Both the position numbers and the translations under genes were made by a program. DNA of 64,000 nt from positions 62,001-126,000 of the IMG/VR virus record IMGVR_UViG_3300022074_000006. One strand, given 5' to 3'. Of this stretch, positions 1 to 9,659 are shown in pieces. This DNA is from a virus. The notes beneath the pieces were generated by a model, which worked only from the letters and a program-made list of their open reading frames with translations, made no database searches and was not told the DNA's origin. Within the stretch, counting starts at the first letter, position 1; each line of letters starts with the position of its first letter.

Positions 1-2769
1 GATCAAGTTAATCGACCCGACGGGGGTGCTTTAGAGGCCCCTGATCCTGCTGTTGCTGCAGACGGTTCCATAACAGTTGACAATTCTAGCCCTACAATAA
101 CTAACGGCACCACCATCACCATGTCTTCAACAGATCAGACAGAGATCGTGTACGTGATAGACACGGGCCAGTCAAACACAGGACACAAAAACGGGTTAGG
201 ACAGGTCGTGATTGGATTGAACGGTGGTCCTAACGCAAATGCAATAGCATCAAAAATCCAAAAAGCAATACTGTCAGGCAATGGGCACAATGGAAAGATA
301 AGAGCAGAATTAAGCAACAACGTAGTGACGTTGACTCAGCAAGCAAAGGGTGCAGCAGGCAATGGATCGATTGTAATTGCAGGAGATACTGACAGCCTTC
401 TGACTCCGTCTAATTTTACTAACGGTTTTACAGGAGAAGATGTTGTCATACTCCACAAGAAGAAGTCTGATGCGTCTTTCAAAGAAATCTACAGAATAGA
501 CATTGCAACTCTTAAGACGCCCAATCAGAATGAGTGGAAAAAGGTTGAGTTTGATATATCGGGTGATCTTATTGACGAAGACTATGAGGTTAAAATAGCA
601 CAGTCTGCACCTTCCAGTGACAATCATGATCATCTTATTGTTCATGACGCTAAAATTACTCTAGAAACATTGCCTGAAGACTCTACTGTCAAACTTCCCT
701 ATGCATACTCTCCTAGAGAAGATTTCACTATGTCATTCTGGATAAAGCCTAAAATAGTAGGCAGAGACAAAAATGGAGGATATAAGGCAGGCACAGTTTT
801 GCACTTGTCCAGCTCTTACGCAATATCAGTCCTGTCAGGAAGCTCAGTCGACGGTTTCGGCAGATCAGATAAGTTTAGATTGATGTTCCAGTTTGATACG
901 AGTGCCAACATTGCACCTTCTAAAGTCCCTCTTAAAAAGTACGCTAGAAGCGATTCTGAGCATGATCCTGCTTTGTGGAGTGTAGGAAGTAACTTTAAAA
1001 ACGGTGAGTATCCAAGGGACGGAAGAGTTATCACGAACTCTTTAGTTTGGAAAGATGATGCCGATCTTATATTCTTGTCGTCTGACAATGCACTTTCCGG
1101 AGATACGTGGCATCACGTCGCCGTAAGATGGTCTGCCCACAAGAACAATAGGTCAGGATCGATCTATATAGACGGAGAGCTGGATTCTACTTTTCACATA
1201 AACTCTGGCTCCGCAATGCCGAGGTCAATGCCCGATTCGAGAGGCGATCCATCTGTTCTTTTTGTTGGTAACTACTTTGACGGCAGGAATGACGGTGACG
1301 AAGGCATGCTCATGAGTCAGTTTTTCAACGGGAATGCATCGTACCAGGAAGGGCTACCGCTTGCTTTCAAAGCAGTGGAAAACGCCATTCCAAACTATCA
1401 GATTGACAACTTTTTGTATAGAGACCCAAGTGACAGCCTTTATGAGCTGGATCATCCTCTCAAGGCTGAAATTCATGAGGTCAAGCTATACAATAAGTTT
1501 AAAAATCAGCTAGAAATTAAATCAGGAATGTCAAAACAGATTGATTTCCCAGATCAGGGTTTGATATTTTATCTTCCTGTGTTTTTTACACCTGAGACTC
1601 CAACTAGAGATATCATGCAAACCCCGTTCCAAACGTTCAGGTCTACGACAAACGATCCGTTCAACGTAGCACTATCATTTGGAGTAGGAGGAAAAACAAT
1701 GAACTTGCCTAACTTCTTAAGAGAGCACGTTCAAAAGAATTATCCGAGACTCTTAAATTTGACTGCTAGTGCTATTACCACAACAGACACTAAGTCTAGG
1801 ACAGCAGATGAATGGTTAGGATCAGTTCCAGCTCATAGAAAAGGTAACTACACAATACTTCCATGTGACAATGGACTTTTTCGTCCGACGTATTCCTCCA
1901 TAATAACCGGCTCTCAAACTACTAAAGTACGGACTGGATCGATCAACTACGTCTATAGAGACGACAACAATTATCTTAGAAACGGCTTGATTAGCTTGAG
2001 ATCGATGGTATCGACTGCTTCCCTTCCAATGAATCCAGGACATTTGCTTCAAGATTTAAATGCAGTTCCCGGCGGAAAAATTACGTCAGGAATGTCAGAA
2101 CAAGAAGTCGTAGATGCCCTCAACGAAAGAGAAAAGTTTATATTTAATCAGCTTGAAGGGGCAACGCCTGAAGATCCCGGAGTTGCACCAGGCTCTATTC
2201 TATCTATTCTTAATAGAACTAGAGACCCTGACTCTAATGAAGTTGTATTTTTTGACATATCAAATATGTTTTATGGGAATAGACTTAACCCAAATACAAT
2301 TAGCATAAAGGATATAGGAATGTCCGGGACACACGGGTCGGTTTCCATAACACTCAAAGATGACGGATACGGAAATATATATCGTCACGATTGTGTTTCA
2401 CCTCCTGCAAAATGGAGTAATGTAGGAGATGTGGTTTATGATGAGGGTATTATAGCAATAAAAAATCCGGTACTTTCTCACTTTGGAAGAAAGCAATTTG
2501 ACATAGAGTTTAGAGGAGAGCAAAAGGTTCCAGTCTTAGAAGTAACAGTTCCCTGTGAAAAGAATACCATAAATTCTTCTTCTAACCCCAACTATCTTCC
2601 CCTCAAGCCTTCTGGTGATGCAAATGAATATGCAGAAGACTTTGTGTATGTCACAGGGGTCAACTTACACGATGAGAACTTTAATATAGTAGGAAAAGCA
2701 ACATTTGCTCAGCCGTTAGTCAAAAGAAAATCCGATACATTTCTTGTGAAGCTTAAGATGGATTTTTAG
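1..2769 (+). CDS. LamG-containing virion protein, 5' truncated by window edge
   Basis: The frame is open from base 1, so the gene starts outside the window and the ATG at 121 is internal; 922 residues are visible. Residues about 61-150 form a small repeat-like module (pattern AxxIxxAI...GHNGKI...VTLTQ...GAAGN...FTGE) that recurs in the first tail sheath protein (25320-28913). Residues about 230-430 look like a LamG/concanavalin-A-like jelly roll: FTMSFWIKP near the start, DTWHHVAVRW in the middle, and GSIYIDGELD followed by FVGNYFDG, the usual LamG landmarks. Such domains bind carbohydrate or act as structural beta-sandwiches in phage fibres. The rest is unrecognised. It ends 1 nt into the next gene. 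Most likely a tail- or fibre-associated virion protein that contacts host glycans. The domain is fairly sure, the role is inferred. Confidence 0.7.
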   Translation, partial: DQVNRPDGGALEAPDPAVAADGSITVDNSSPTITNGTTITMSSTDQTEIVYVIDTGQSNTGHKNGLGQVVIGLNGGPNANAIASKIQKAILSGNGHNGKIRAELSNNVVTLTQQAKGAAGNGSIVIAGDTDSLLTPSNFTNGFTGEDVVILHKKKSDASFKEIYRIDIATLKTPNQNEWKKVEFDISGDLIDEDYEVKIAQSAPSSDNHDHLIVHDAKITLETLPEDSTVKLPYAYSPREDFTMSFWIKPKIVGRDKNGGYKAGTVLHLSSSYAISVLSGSSVDGFGRSDKFRLMFQFDTSANIAPSKVPLKKYARSDSEHDPALWSVGSNFKNGEYPRDGRVITNSLVWKDDADLIFLSSDNALSGDTWHHVAVRWSAHKNNRSGSIYIDGELDSTFHINSGSAMPRSMPDSRGDPSVLFVGNYFDGRNDGDEGMLMSQFFNGNASYQEGLPLAFKAVENAIPNYQIDNFLYRDPSDSLYELDHPLKAEIHEVKLYNKFKNQLEIKSGMSKQIDFPDQGLIFYLPVFFTPETPTRDIMQTPFQTFRSTTNDPFNVALSFGVGGKTMNLPNFLREHVQKNYPRLLNLTASAITTTDTKSRTADEWLGSVPAHRKGNYTILPCDNGLFRPTYSSIITGSQTTKVRTGSINYVYRDDNNYLRNGLISLRSMVSTASLPMNPGHLLQDLNAVPGGKITSGMSEQEVVDALNEREKFIFNQLEGATPEDPGVAPGSILSILNRTRDPDSNEVVFFDISNMFYGNRLNPNTISIKDIGMSGTHGSVSITLKDDGYGNIYRHDCVSPPAKWSNVGDVVYDEGIIAIKNPVLSHFGRKQFDIEFRGEQKVPVLEVTVPCEKNTINSSSNPNYLPLKPSGDANEYAEDFVYVTGVNLHDENFNIVGKATFAQPLVKRKSDTFLVKLKMDF

Positions 2770-3341
2770 TGAACATACTTGGCCTAGACGTATCAACATC
2801 AACCACAGGATGGTGTTTAACAAAATCAAAAAATAGTCAGATCTCCCTTTCACTTGCCGGATTTATACATCACAAAGGCAAGATCTCGCTCCATGAAAAA
2901 GCTCAGCAAGTCAGAAACATGATTGAAGAGGTCAACAAAACCCAAAAAATAGACTTGATCTGTATAGAAGAAAACTTACAATCATTTAGGACGGGTTTAA
3001 GCTCTGCAAGGACTTTAATGACGTTGTCTAGGTATAACGGCATAGTGTCACACGAATGCTGGCTAGCAACTGGAATCGTACCTCTTTATTATAATGTCAA
3101 CAGTGCCAGAAAGATGCTGGGAATAGATACAACAAAAAAAGCCAGGCTTCCCGGCGAAAAAGCAAAAGATGTAGTTCATAGATGGGTGAAAGCCCACCCG
3201 ATAATGAAGGACTTTGAGTGGCCAACTCGCGTCCCTACCCGAGGTATCAATAAGGGGAAGACAATAGAAGATCCTGGCTGTCTAGACCTCTCTGATGCAC
3301 TTGTCATGTCTCTGTGCGGCCAAATTGAACACTGCAAGTAG
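2769..3341 (+). CDS. RuvC-like Holliday junction resolvase
   Basis: 190 residues with a GTG start overlapping the previous stop by 1 nt. The RNase H-fold signature of RuvC-family resolvases is present: N-terminal GLDVSTSTTGW with D7, a second acidic site in CIEENLQSF (E67/E68), and a C-terminal DLSDALVMS with D173 and D176. These acidic residues would bind the two metal ions that cut four-way junctions. T4 uses the unrelated endonuclease VII (gp49), so this is a functional replacement. It heads a recombination/replication block with primase and the Mre11-Rad50 fusion. Likely role: resolving branched replicative DNA before packaging by the terminase encoded 5 kb downstream. Family assignment is strong; substrate range is inferred. 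Confidence 0.85.
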   Translation: MNILGLDVSTSTTGWCLTKSKNSQISLSLAGFIHHKGKISLHEKAQQVRNMIEEVNKTQKIDLICIEENLQSFRTGLSSARTLMTLSRYNGIVSHECWLATGIVPLYYNVNSARKMLGIDTTKKARLPGEKAKDVVHRWVKAHPIMKDFEWPTRVPTRGINKGKTIEDPGCLDLSDALVMSLCGQIEHCK

Positions 3342-3359
3342 AGCACGTAAAATAAATGT

Positions 3360-4334
3360 ATGGCTTATGTTGGCGAAAAGCTTAGTTTAATTAGGAGAGC
3401 TTTCGGAAAGTCTTTAGTCGAAAAAGACGGAGTCAATGTCAACATAAAGTGCCCGAAGTGTGGCAAGCCGGGATCTGACAAGAAAAAACTAGCGATTCAG
3501 GTAGAGACAGAACAGTTTCACTGCTGGGTTTGTGGGCTTAAGGGTTCGAGTGTTGTATATCTTTTCAGAAAATATAGGCCTTCTTTTTTAGATGAAGCTT
3601 GCAAGGTATTCAACAAGAAGAAGTTCAGCAATTTTGAAGGAAAAGCTCTAGAAGAGCCTAAAAAAGATTTAGTTAAAGACTTAGAAGGGTTCGTCATGTT
3701 AGGTGATGTTAACAACATGTCAGATCCGGATCTAAAGGACGTAGCCAGGTATGCGAAGAAGAGAGGCATAACTACATCGATGATGTGGAAGTATAGGCTT
3801 GGAGCGTGTGCTGAAGGAAGAATGAGAAGAAGGCTTCTGATACCCTCTTTTGATGTAGACGGTGAGTTAAACTATTACTCTGCAAGAGAAATAGATGGTT
3901 CTTCCAGAATGAAATATATAAACGCACCAGTTCCAAAAAAAGAGGTCATCTTTAATGAACATCTTATGGACTGGTCACTTCCTGTGACTTTAGTTGAGGG
4001 CCCTGTTGATTCTATCGTTGGAGGTGAAAACACTTTGTGTCTTCTAGGCTCACACCTTTCAACTGACTCTGAAGTTTTTAAGAAAATTGTTAAAAATAAG
4101 ACAGATGTTTACTTGGCTCTAGACTTAGATGCCCAAGATAAGGCACAGAAAATTGCAAAAGATCTTTCTTCTTTTGGTATAAATGTATACGTGATTGAAT
4201 TTAAAGATGACAAGGATGTTGCTGATATCGGAGCTGCAGCCCTTAAAGAATTAAAGAAGTCCGCGTCTAGGTGGACTTCTACGGACCGGTTACTAAAAAT
4301 GATCTCAGGAATGAGGTCTGGATCTATGATTTAG
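3360..4334 (+). CDS. DnaG-like DNA primase (zinc ribbon plus TOPRIM)
   Basis: 324 residues. A zinc-binding domain at the N-terminus carries C31-x2-C34 and C55-x2-C58 (CPKC...HCWVC), as in CHC2-type primases. A TOPRIM-type catalytic region follows, with the conserved glutamate in VEGPVDS (E213) and the DxD motif in ALDLDAQD (D255, D257). It should make RNA primers for lagging-strand synthesis with the DnaB-like helicase encoded at 51577-52959, about 48 kb away, so primase and helicase are neither fused (as in T7) nor adjacent (as in T4 61/41). The ATG at 3360 follows an AT-rich stretch with no clear Shine-Dalgarno sequence. The assignment rests on both domains and is firm; length is short compared with bacterial DnaG (about 580 aa). 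Confidence 0.88.
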   Translation: MAYVGEKLSLIRRAFGKSLVEKDGVNVNIKCPKCGKPGSDKKKLAIQVETEQFHCWVCGLKGSSVVYLFRKYRPSFLDEACKVFNKKKFSNFEGKALEEPKKDLVKDLEGFVMLGDVNNMSDPDLKDVARYAKKRGITTSMMWKYRLGACAEGRMRRRLLIPSFDVDGELNYYSAREIDGSSRMKYINAPVPKKEVIFNEHLMDWSLPVTLVEGPVDSIVGGENTLCLLGSHLSTDSEVFKKIVKNKTDVYLALDLDAQDKAQKIAKDLSSFGINVYVIEFKDDKDVADIGAAALKELKKSASRWTSTDRLLKMISGMRSGSMI

Positions 4335-4343
4335 GAGCAAAGT

Positions 4344-7300
4344 TTGAGTTTAAAATGCATTCATTTAAGTGATGTACACTGGAGAGGATTAACTCGACAC
4401 GACGAGTATAAGCGTGCTTTCGAGAAGTTTTTTAAAAAAGCAAAGTCTCTCAAGCCAAACGCGATTTTTATTGGAGGAGATATTGTTCACTCAAAGACTC
4501 AAGGGATATCTCCTGAATTGATTGACTCTCTAGTGTGGTGGTTTGGAGAAATGGCAAAAATTGCTCCGACTCACGTAATATTAGGTAACCACGATGGATT
4601 GATTCTAAACAAGGATAGACAAGACGCGATAACTCCTATTGTTAACAGCATGAACAACAAGAACATTTTCCTATATAAGAAGTCAGGTAATTATGACATC
4701 AATATTGATGGATACAAGCTGTGTGTTTTTTCTTGTTTTGATGAAGAAAACTGGGGGTTAGTCAAGCCTACTGAAGGCTACGTAAACATTGCTGCTTTTC
4801 ATGGCGGTGTGATGGGATCTGTTACAGACATAGACTGGACAATAGAGGCGGACGCTCAACTCGAGATGTTTGATAGATTTGACTTTACTTTCTTGGGTGA
4901 CATTCACAAGCTTCAATATCTAGGAAAAGAAAAGAGAATCGCTTATCCAGGAAGTACAATTCAGCAAAACTATGGCGAAGACCCAGGTAAAGGATTTTTG
5001 TTTTGGGAAATAGAAGACAGAGATAATTTTAAGTCAACCTTTTATGAAGTTCCTCATGATAGACCTTTCATGACTCTCGAGTGGTCTGGAAGCCTAGAAG
5101 AAACTTTGAAAGAAGCATCAAGCTTTCCAGAGAAGTCTAGGGTCAGAGTCAAGACAAAAATACCAATTTCACAAGGAGAAATAAAGCACCTTCACAGCGC
5201 ACTTCAGGAAAAAATGAAAGCGTCAGAGATAGTTTTCAAGCACGAATATTCTATGCCTGAATCATCTGAGTGGGAAGGATCTGAGACTATTGGAAAGAAC
5301 TTGAGAGATATCAAGACTCATCAAGAACTTTTTTCAAAGTCATTGTCCAACTCCAGCCTGGATGACAAGACTAAGGATGAAGTTAATCTTCTGCTTCACA
5401 AGTATTTCTCCCAAGCAGCTAGAGGTTCTTCTCCGAGAAACGTTTCCTGGTCGATACAAGAAATAAAATTTGATAATATGTTTACGTACGGCAAAGGAAA
5501 CCAGATAGACTTTGGGAAGCTGACGGGAATTACAGGAATATTCGGAAAGAACAGGTCCGGGAAATCTTCAATTCCTGGAACGATTATGTTTGCCCTTTTT
5601 AACGGAACAGATCGTGGAGCAATAAAGAATCTACATGTCATAAACATGAGAAAGGGATACTGCTTAGTGTCTGCTAAGATTACTGCAAACGGCAGAAATT
5701 ATCTGATTGAAAGACAAGCAGTAAGAAAAACGGCAAGAGACGGGTCGGAGAATGCAACGACTCACTTAAATATAAGCGAGATTGATTCTGACGGTAACAT
5801 TCTCAAGGACTTGAATGGTGAACAAAGAAGAGAAACAGAAAAGATCTTACGTAAAATCGTAGGAGGTCCAGAAGATTTTCTGATGACATCTTTGGCATCT
5901 CAAGGAGACATGTCGACATTCATAAAAATGAAATCGACTCAGAGAAGATCTATTTTGGCCAAGTTTCTAGACTTGAATATCTTTGAAGATATGCACAGCC
6001 TAGCAAGAACAGACTCTCTTGAACTGAAAGGAAAACTATCTGCTGTTCCTGATAGGAATTGGACAGAAGTTATCGAAGAGAAGAAAGCGCTTGTTGTCGA
6101 AAACTTAGAAAAAAGAAAAACGTTAGAGGAAAAACTTAAGAAAAAGAGAGAAAGCCTAGATGAAGTAAAAATAACTTTTGCGACTTTTGCTGATAAAGAC
6201 CTTGTAACACCTGAAGAACTTAGTTCGTTTGAAGAAAAGCTTGAAAACTTAGAGGTAGAAAGAACTGAGACAACTCATGACGTTGAAAAGCATGAGAGCG
6301 AAATAAGTGTAATAGCTAAAAAGCTTGAAGTAATCGAAAGAATTAAGAGTCAGTTTCCCATACAAAACATCACTGACGCACTTAAAGATCAGCAGTCAAC
6401 AGAAGGACAAATAATTGCAGTTGAAGCAAAGCTTGACAAAGAAAAGTCCATGGCTAAGCGGAAAGAAAAATCGATTAAGATACTCGACGATGTTCCGTGC
6501 GGAGATCAATTTCCAACTTGTAAGTTTATAAAAGAATCTCATTTAGACAAAAAGAGAATAGAGAAGCAAAAAAAATTGATCGAAGAAGTCAAGGAAGAAT
6601 TGAAAGCTCTGAGGTCTTCCCTAAGATCACTTAGAAAGAGAGGCCTTGAGGAGAAGATAGAAAAATACAATGAGATCATGCTTCAAGAGACTTCCCTAGA
6701 GAGAGAAATGGGTGAGAAGAAAGTTTCCCTTAATAATTCTCAAAACCTCAAGGACTCTCTAGAGTACAGAACTACTACTTTAAAATCTGACATTCAAAAT
6801 ATGAAACTAAGAGTGTCAAACACAGACGAAGCCAATCGGGTCAAAAGATGCAGAGAAACTATCCTCTCTTTAGAAGAAGAGATCTCTAGAATTGACGCTG
6901 AGAGAATAAGCTGTGCTGAAAGAATATCCCGAGAAGAGTCTGACATAGAAAAACTCAAGGAAGAAAAAGAAAAATATTCTGGGCTCATAAGAGACTGGCG
7001 TGCATATGATTTCTTCACAACATCAGTTTCCAATAAGGGAATACCGATGGCAATTATTGCTGATAGGTTGCCGATCATCAACAACGAAATTGCAAAAATA
7101 CTTCAGGGAGTCACAGGATTCACTGTTGAGCTAGATGCACCTGAAGGCTCAAATGCGATGGAGGTATATATTAACTATGGAGATTCTCGCAGAATAATAG
7201 AGTGTGCTAGCGGTATGGAGAAGCTAATGGCTTCTTTGGCAATTAGAGTCGCCTTGATCAACATAAGTAGTTTACCGAAAACAAACATGTTGATTATAGA

Positions 7301-7481
7301 TGAAGGTTTCGGAGCTTTGGATGACATGAACGTCGAATCATGCAGTCGACTTCTAGAGTCTTTGAAAAAGTGGTTTAAGAATATTATAATAATATCGCAT
7401 GTTGATGCTGTCAAAGATGTGGCTGACAACACGCTAGAGATTGTTAAAAACGGTAAAGACTCGTTAGTGAAAAATGTCTAA
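4344..7481 (+). CDS. Fused Mre11-Rad50 (gp47-gp46/SbcD-SbcC) recombination nuclease-ATPase
   Basis: 1045 residues from a TTG start with GGAG at 4334-4337. The N-terminal third is a Mre11/SbcD metallophosphoesterase: D10-x-H12 (SDVHW), D46 (GGDIVHS), N82-H83-D84 (GNHDG), H153 (FHGG) and D186-x-H188 (GDIHK). From about residue 375 it becomes a Rad50/SbcC ATPase: Walker A at 401-408 (GKNRSGKS), long Lys/Glu-rich coiled coils at about 560-900, an apex with C719-x6-C726 in place of the usual CxxC zinc hook, ABC signature at S956-G957, Walker B at D986-E987 and an H-loop (ISHVD). In T4 and bacteria these are two polypeptides. It would resect DNA ends for UvsX-driven recombination-dependent replication. 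No frameshift is needed to join the halves; the frame is continuous. Confidence 0.93.
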   Translation: MSLKCIHLSDVHWRGLTRHDEYKRAFEKFFKKAKSLKPNAIFIGGDIVHSKTQGISPELIDSLVWWFGEMAKIAPTHVILGNHDGLILNKDRQDAITPIVNSMNNKNIFLYKKSGNYDINIDGYKLCVFSCFDEENWGLVKPTEGYVNIAAFHGGVMGSVTDIDWTIEADAQLEMFDRFDFTFLGDIHKLQYLGKEKRIAYPGSTIQQNYGEDPGKGFLFWEIEDRDNFKSTFYEVPHDRPFMTLEWSGSLEETLKEASSFPEKSRVRVKTKIPISQGEIKHLHSALQEKMKASEIVFKHEYSMPESSEWEGSETIGKNLRDIKTHQELFSKSLSNSSLDDKTKDEVNLLLHKYFSQAARGSSPRNVSWSIQEIKFDNMFTYGKGNQIDFGKLTGITGIFGKNRSGKSSIPGTIMFALFNGTDRGAIKNLHVINMRKGYCLVSAKITANGRNYLIERQAVRKTARDGSENATTHLNISEIDSDGNILKDLNGEQRRETEKILRKIVGGPEDFLMTSLASQGDMSTFIKMKSTQRRSILAKFLDLNIFEDMHSLARTDSLELKGKLSAVPDRNWTEVIEEKKALVVENLEKRKTLEEKLKKKRESLDEVKITFATFADKDLVTPEELSSFEEKLENLEVERTETTHDVEKHESEISVIAKKLEVIERIKSQFPIQNITDALKDQQSTEGQIIAVEAKLDKEKSMAKRKEKSIKILDDVPCGDQFPTCKFIKESHLDKKRIEKQKKLIEEVKEELKALRSSLRSLRKRGLEEKIEKYNEIMLQETSLEREMGEKKVSLNNSQNLKDSLEYRTTTLKSDIQNMKLRVSNTDEANRVKRCRETILSLEEEISRIDAERISCAERISREESDIEKLKEEKEKYSGLIRDWRAYDFFTTSVSNKGIPMAIIADRLPIINNEIAKILQGVTGFTVELDAPEGSNAMEVYINYGDSRRIIECASGMEKLMASLAIRVALINISSLPKTNMLIIDEGFGALDDMNVESCSRLLESLKKWFKNIIIISHVDAVKDVADNTLEIVKNGKDSLVKNV

Positions 7482-7647
7482 GAAGATGAGAATAATAGTG
7501 GTCAGAAGCTCTGATCTAGAAATGATTGATTGCCCAAGGTGTGGATTTGCAGTTAGAGATCTCGAGGACATGAATGAGTGCAGAAGGTCAGGAATGTGCT
7601 CAGACTGTAAAATGAATCCAACAAATACAAAAAAAGATAATAATTAG
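7474..7647 (+). CDS. Small zinc-ribbon protein (57 aa)
   Basis: A 57-residue frame starting at the ATG that overlaps the end of the Mre11-Rad50 gene by 8 nt and ending TAG at 7645-7647. It has two cysteine pairs, C20-x2-C23 (DCPRCGF) and C42-x2-C45 (MCSDCK), spaced like a rubredoxin-type zinc ribbon, with C36 between them. The overlap suggests translational coupling to the fusion gene. Small ribbons like this in phages often bind nucleic acid or host proteins, but nothing here shows which. The cysteine spacing and tight packing make it a real gene; its function is unknown. Confidence 0.65.
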   Translation: MSKKMRIIVVRSSDLEMIDCPRCGFAVRDLEDMNECRRSGMCSDCKMNPTNTKKDNN

Positions 7648-7664
7648 TTTATAGGAGAAAAACC

Positions 7665-8045
7665 ATGTTGTCAGTAGAAGAAGTAAATGCACTAGGAAAT
7701 ATCTTGAACTCCACTTTTGGTAAAAGTGGTAATAGAGGAGAAACAAGATCTTTGACAGGATCGATAGAGGGAAACACACTAATCTTAAAATTCCTGTCAG
7801 TAGTTCAGTTTGCTTCTGAGTCAAGCCTGCGTGAACAAACAGATAGAATTGCAGAAGAAAGCGTAAAGCTTCTCGCCGAGGCTGTCACCAACATCAAGAA
7901 GCAATTCAAGGAAGCAACAGGAAAAACTTTGAAAGTCAAAGAGGACGGCTCTTCTGATAGTGTAGAAGTAGTTTCAGGATCCGTGCATTCACCAAGAAAA
8001 ATTGCATACTACAGGAGAACACACACACTTTCTATAAAAGAGTAG
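7665..8045 (+). CDS. Conserved-looking hypothetical protein upstream of terminase
   Basis: 126 residues with a good ribosome binding site (AGGAG at about 7652) before ATG 7665. The sequence is soluble and mixed alpha/beta: an N-terminal helix (VEEVNALGNIL), a Ser/Gly/Arg-rich loop, a strand-like GNTLILKFLSVVQF, a long helix of about 40 residues (residues 50-90) and a basic C-terminus (KIAYYRRTHTL). No catalytic motif or membrane segment is visible. It lies directly before the large terminase gene with only 4 nt between, the place where T4-like phages put the small terminase subunit gp16. It does not show the long central coiled coil I would expect of gp16, so I only note the position. Confidence 0.6.
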   Translation: MLSVEEVNALGNILNSTFGKSGNRGETRSLTGSIEGNTLILKFLSVVQFASESSLREQTDRIAEESVKLLAEAVTNIKKQFKEATGKTLKVKEDGSSDSVEVVSGSVHSPRKIAYYRRTHTLSIKE

Positions 8046-8049
8046 TTCT

Positions 8050-9642
8050 GTGTCATTAACTTCCAAGCGTGCCCAAGTAAAAGAAATAGTTCGGTGTGGA
8101 AAAGATCCTGTCTATTTTTTCAACAGATATCTGAAAATACAGCATCCAACCAAAGGGTCAATACCTTTTAAGACATTCCCGTTTCAAGATGACTGTGTGA
8201 GTGACTTTGTAGACCACCGTTTTAACATAATTTTGAAATCTAGACAGCTAGGCATATCTACAATAACAGCAGCTTATGCAGTCTGGCTAGCATGTTTCTA
8301 CAAGGACAAGAACATACTGGTCATAGCAACTAAATTAGCTGTTGCTCAAAACTTTATCAAAAAAGTTAAGACAGCTATTAGAAGCATGCCTGAATGGCTC
8401 TTGATGTCAGAGATTATTGGCAACAACAAACAGACTGTCGAGTTTAGTAATGGATCTACAATAAAGGCAGTTCCTACTTCCGACGATGCCGGTAGATCTG
8501 AGGCACTTTCTCTTTTGATAGTAGACGAAGCCGCGTTTATTAGAAATTTTGATGAACTTTGGACTTCTTTGTATCCTACACTTTCAACTGGTGGTCGTGC
8601 AATAGTTCTTTCAACACCAAACGGAGTCGGAGGACAATATCATGACCTCTGGTTGAAGGCAGAGTCTGGTGAAAGTCTTTTTAATGCCATAAAGCTGCCT
8701 TGGGACGTACATCCTGATCATGACCAGGAATGGTTTGAAAAGGAATGTAAAAATTTCTCCAGAAAGCAGATAGCTCAAGAGCTTTTGTGCGACTTTGCAG
8801 CTTCGGGTGAGACATTCTTAAATCATTCCGACATTGAACACATTGGTGCAAGAATCAAGACACCTATAGAGAAGTGGGGACCAGGCATGGGCGTGTGGAC
8901 TTGGAAGTACCCCCTGACAGAGCACAAATATATTGTAAGTGCTGACGTCGCGAGAGGAGATGCAGCAGACTATTCAGCTTTTCATGTAATTGACGTTGAT
9001 GAGTCAGAAATTGTAGCTGAGTTTAAAGGAAAAATTCCACCTGATGAATTTGCAATTCTTTTAAACGAAGTGGGAAGAAGATACTCAGACGCACTTCTAT
9101 GCCCTGAAAACAACACGTATGGATATGCACTAGTAATGAAACTCTGTGAACTCGGTTATAAAAATTTGTACTACCAGAATCCTAAGGATAAGATTTCTGC
9201 TATGTACGGTCTAAGCGATGTTCCAATAAGCAAGATAGGATTTACAACGTCAGGCCAGTCAAGAAATCAGATTCTTACAAAACTAGAACAGGTAATCAGA
9301 AACAAGGAAATTACAATATACTCTAGTCGATTATACGAAGAACTAAAGACGTTCATGTGGAAAGGTAATAAAGCTCAGGCACAAAAAGGAAAAAACGATG
9401 ACTTAGTAATGTCTTTAGCAATTGGAGTGTGGCTTTATGAGACTTCACCTGTTGCAAGTAGATCGACTCATGATCTCAACAAGGAAATGCTAAAGGCATT
9501 TGGTGTCAACGGTTCTAATGCAAAGGATACCAGCCTTTCTCCTTTTCATCACAAGGCTTACAACCCGTTCAAAAGGTACAAAAGCGAAGCTGTTCCGTTT
9601 GCTAGTGGGTCTGCAATGTCAGATTTTGGATGGCTTATTTAA
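8050..9642 (+). CDS. Terminase large subunit (gp17-like)
   Basis: 530 residues from a GTG start. The ATPase half has the deviant Walker A of T4-type terminases, KSRQLGIST at residues 63-71, and Walker B LLIVDEAA with D159-E160. The C-terminal RNase H-like nuclease has acidic residues D299 (SADVARGD), E353 (CPENNTYG) and D450/D451 (KNDDLVMSL). The protein docks on the portal encoded just downstream, pumps DNA into the prohead and cuts the concatemer. In T4 the motif reads SRQLGKT; here the lysine position is Ile and an upstream lysine (K63) is available, a variant common in terminases of this type. T4 gp17 is 610 aa, so this is a shorter form. Confidence 0.93.
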   Translation: MSLTSKRAQVKEIVRCGKDPVYFFNRYLKIQHPTKGSIPFKTFPFQDDCVSDFVDHRFNIILKSRQLGISTITAAYAVWLACFYKDKNILVIATKLAVAQNFIKKVKTAIRSMPEWLLMSEIIGNNKQTVEFSNGSTIKAVPTSDDAGRSEALSLLIVDEAAFIRNFDELWTSLYPTLSTGGRAIVLSTPNGVGGQYHDLWLKAESGESLFNAIKLPWDVHPDHDQEWFEKECKNFSRKQIAQELLCDFAASGETFLNHSDIEHIGARIKTPIEKWGPGMGVWTWKYPLTEHKYIVSADVARGDAADYSAFHVIDVDESEIVAEFKGKIPPDEFAILLNEVGRRYSDALLCPENNTYGYALVMKLCELGYKNLYYQNPKDKISAMYGLSDVPISKIGFTTSGQSRNQILTKLEQVIRNKEITIYSSRLYEELKTFMWKGNKAQAQKGKNDDLVMSLAIGVWLYETSPVASRSTHDLNKEMLKAFGVNGSNAKDTSLSPFHHKAYNPFKRYKSEAVPFASGSAMSDFGWLI

Positions 9643-9659
9643 TATAGACATCGACTAGA

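Noticed and set aside
121-123. ATG as the start of the first gene
   Set aside because: The frame is open from base 1 and reads as plausible protein before this ATG, so the gene is truncated by the window edge.
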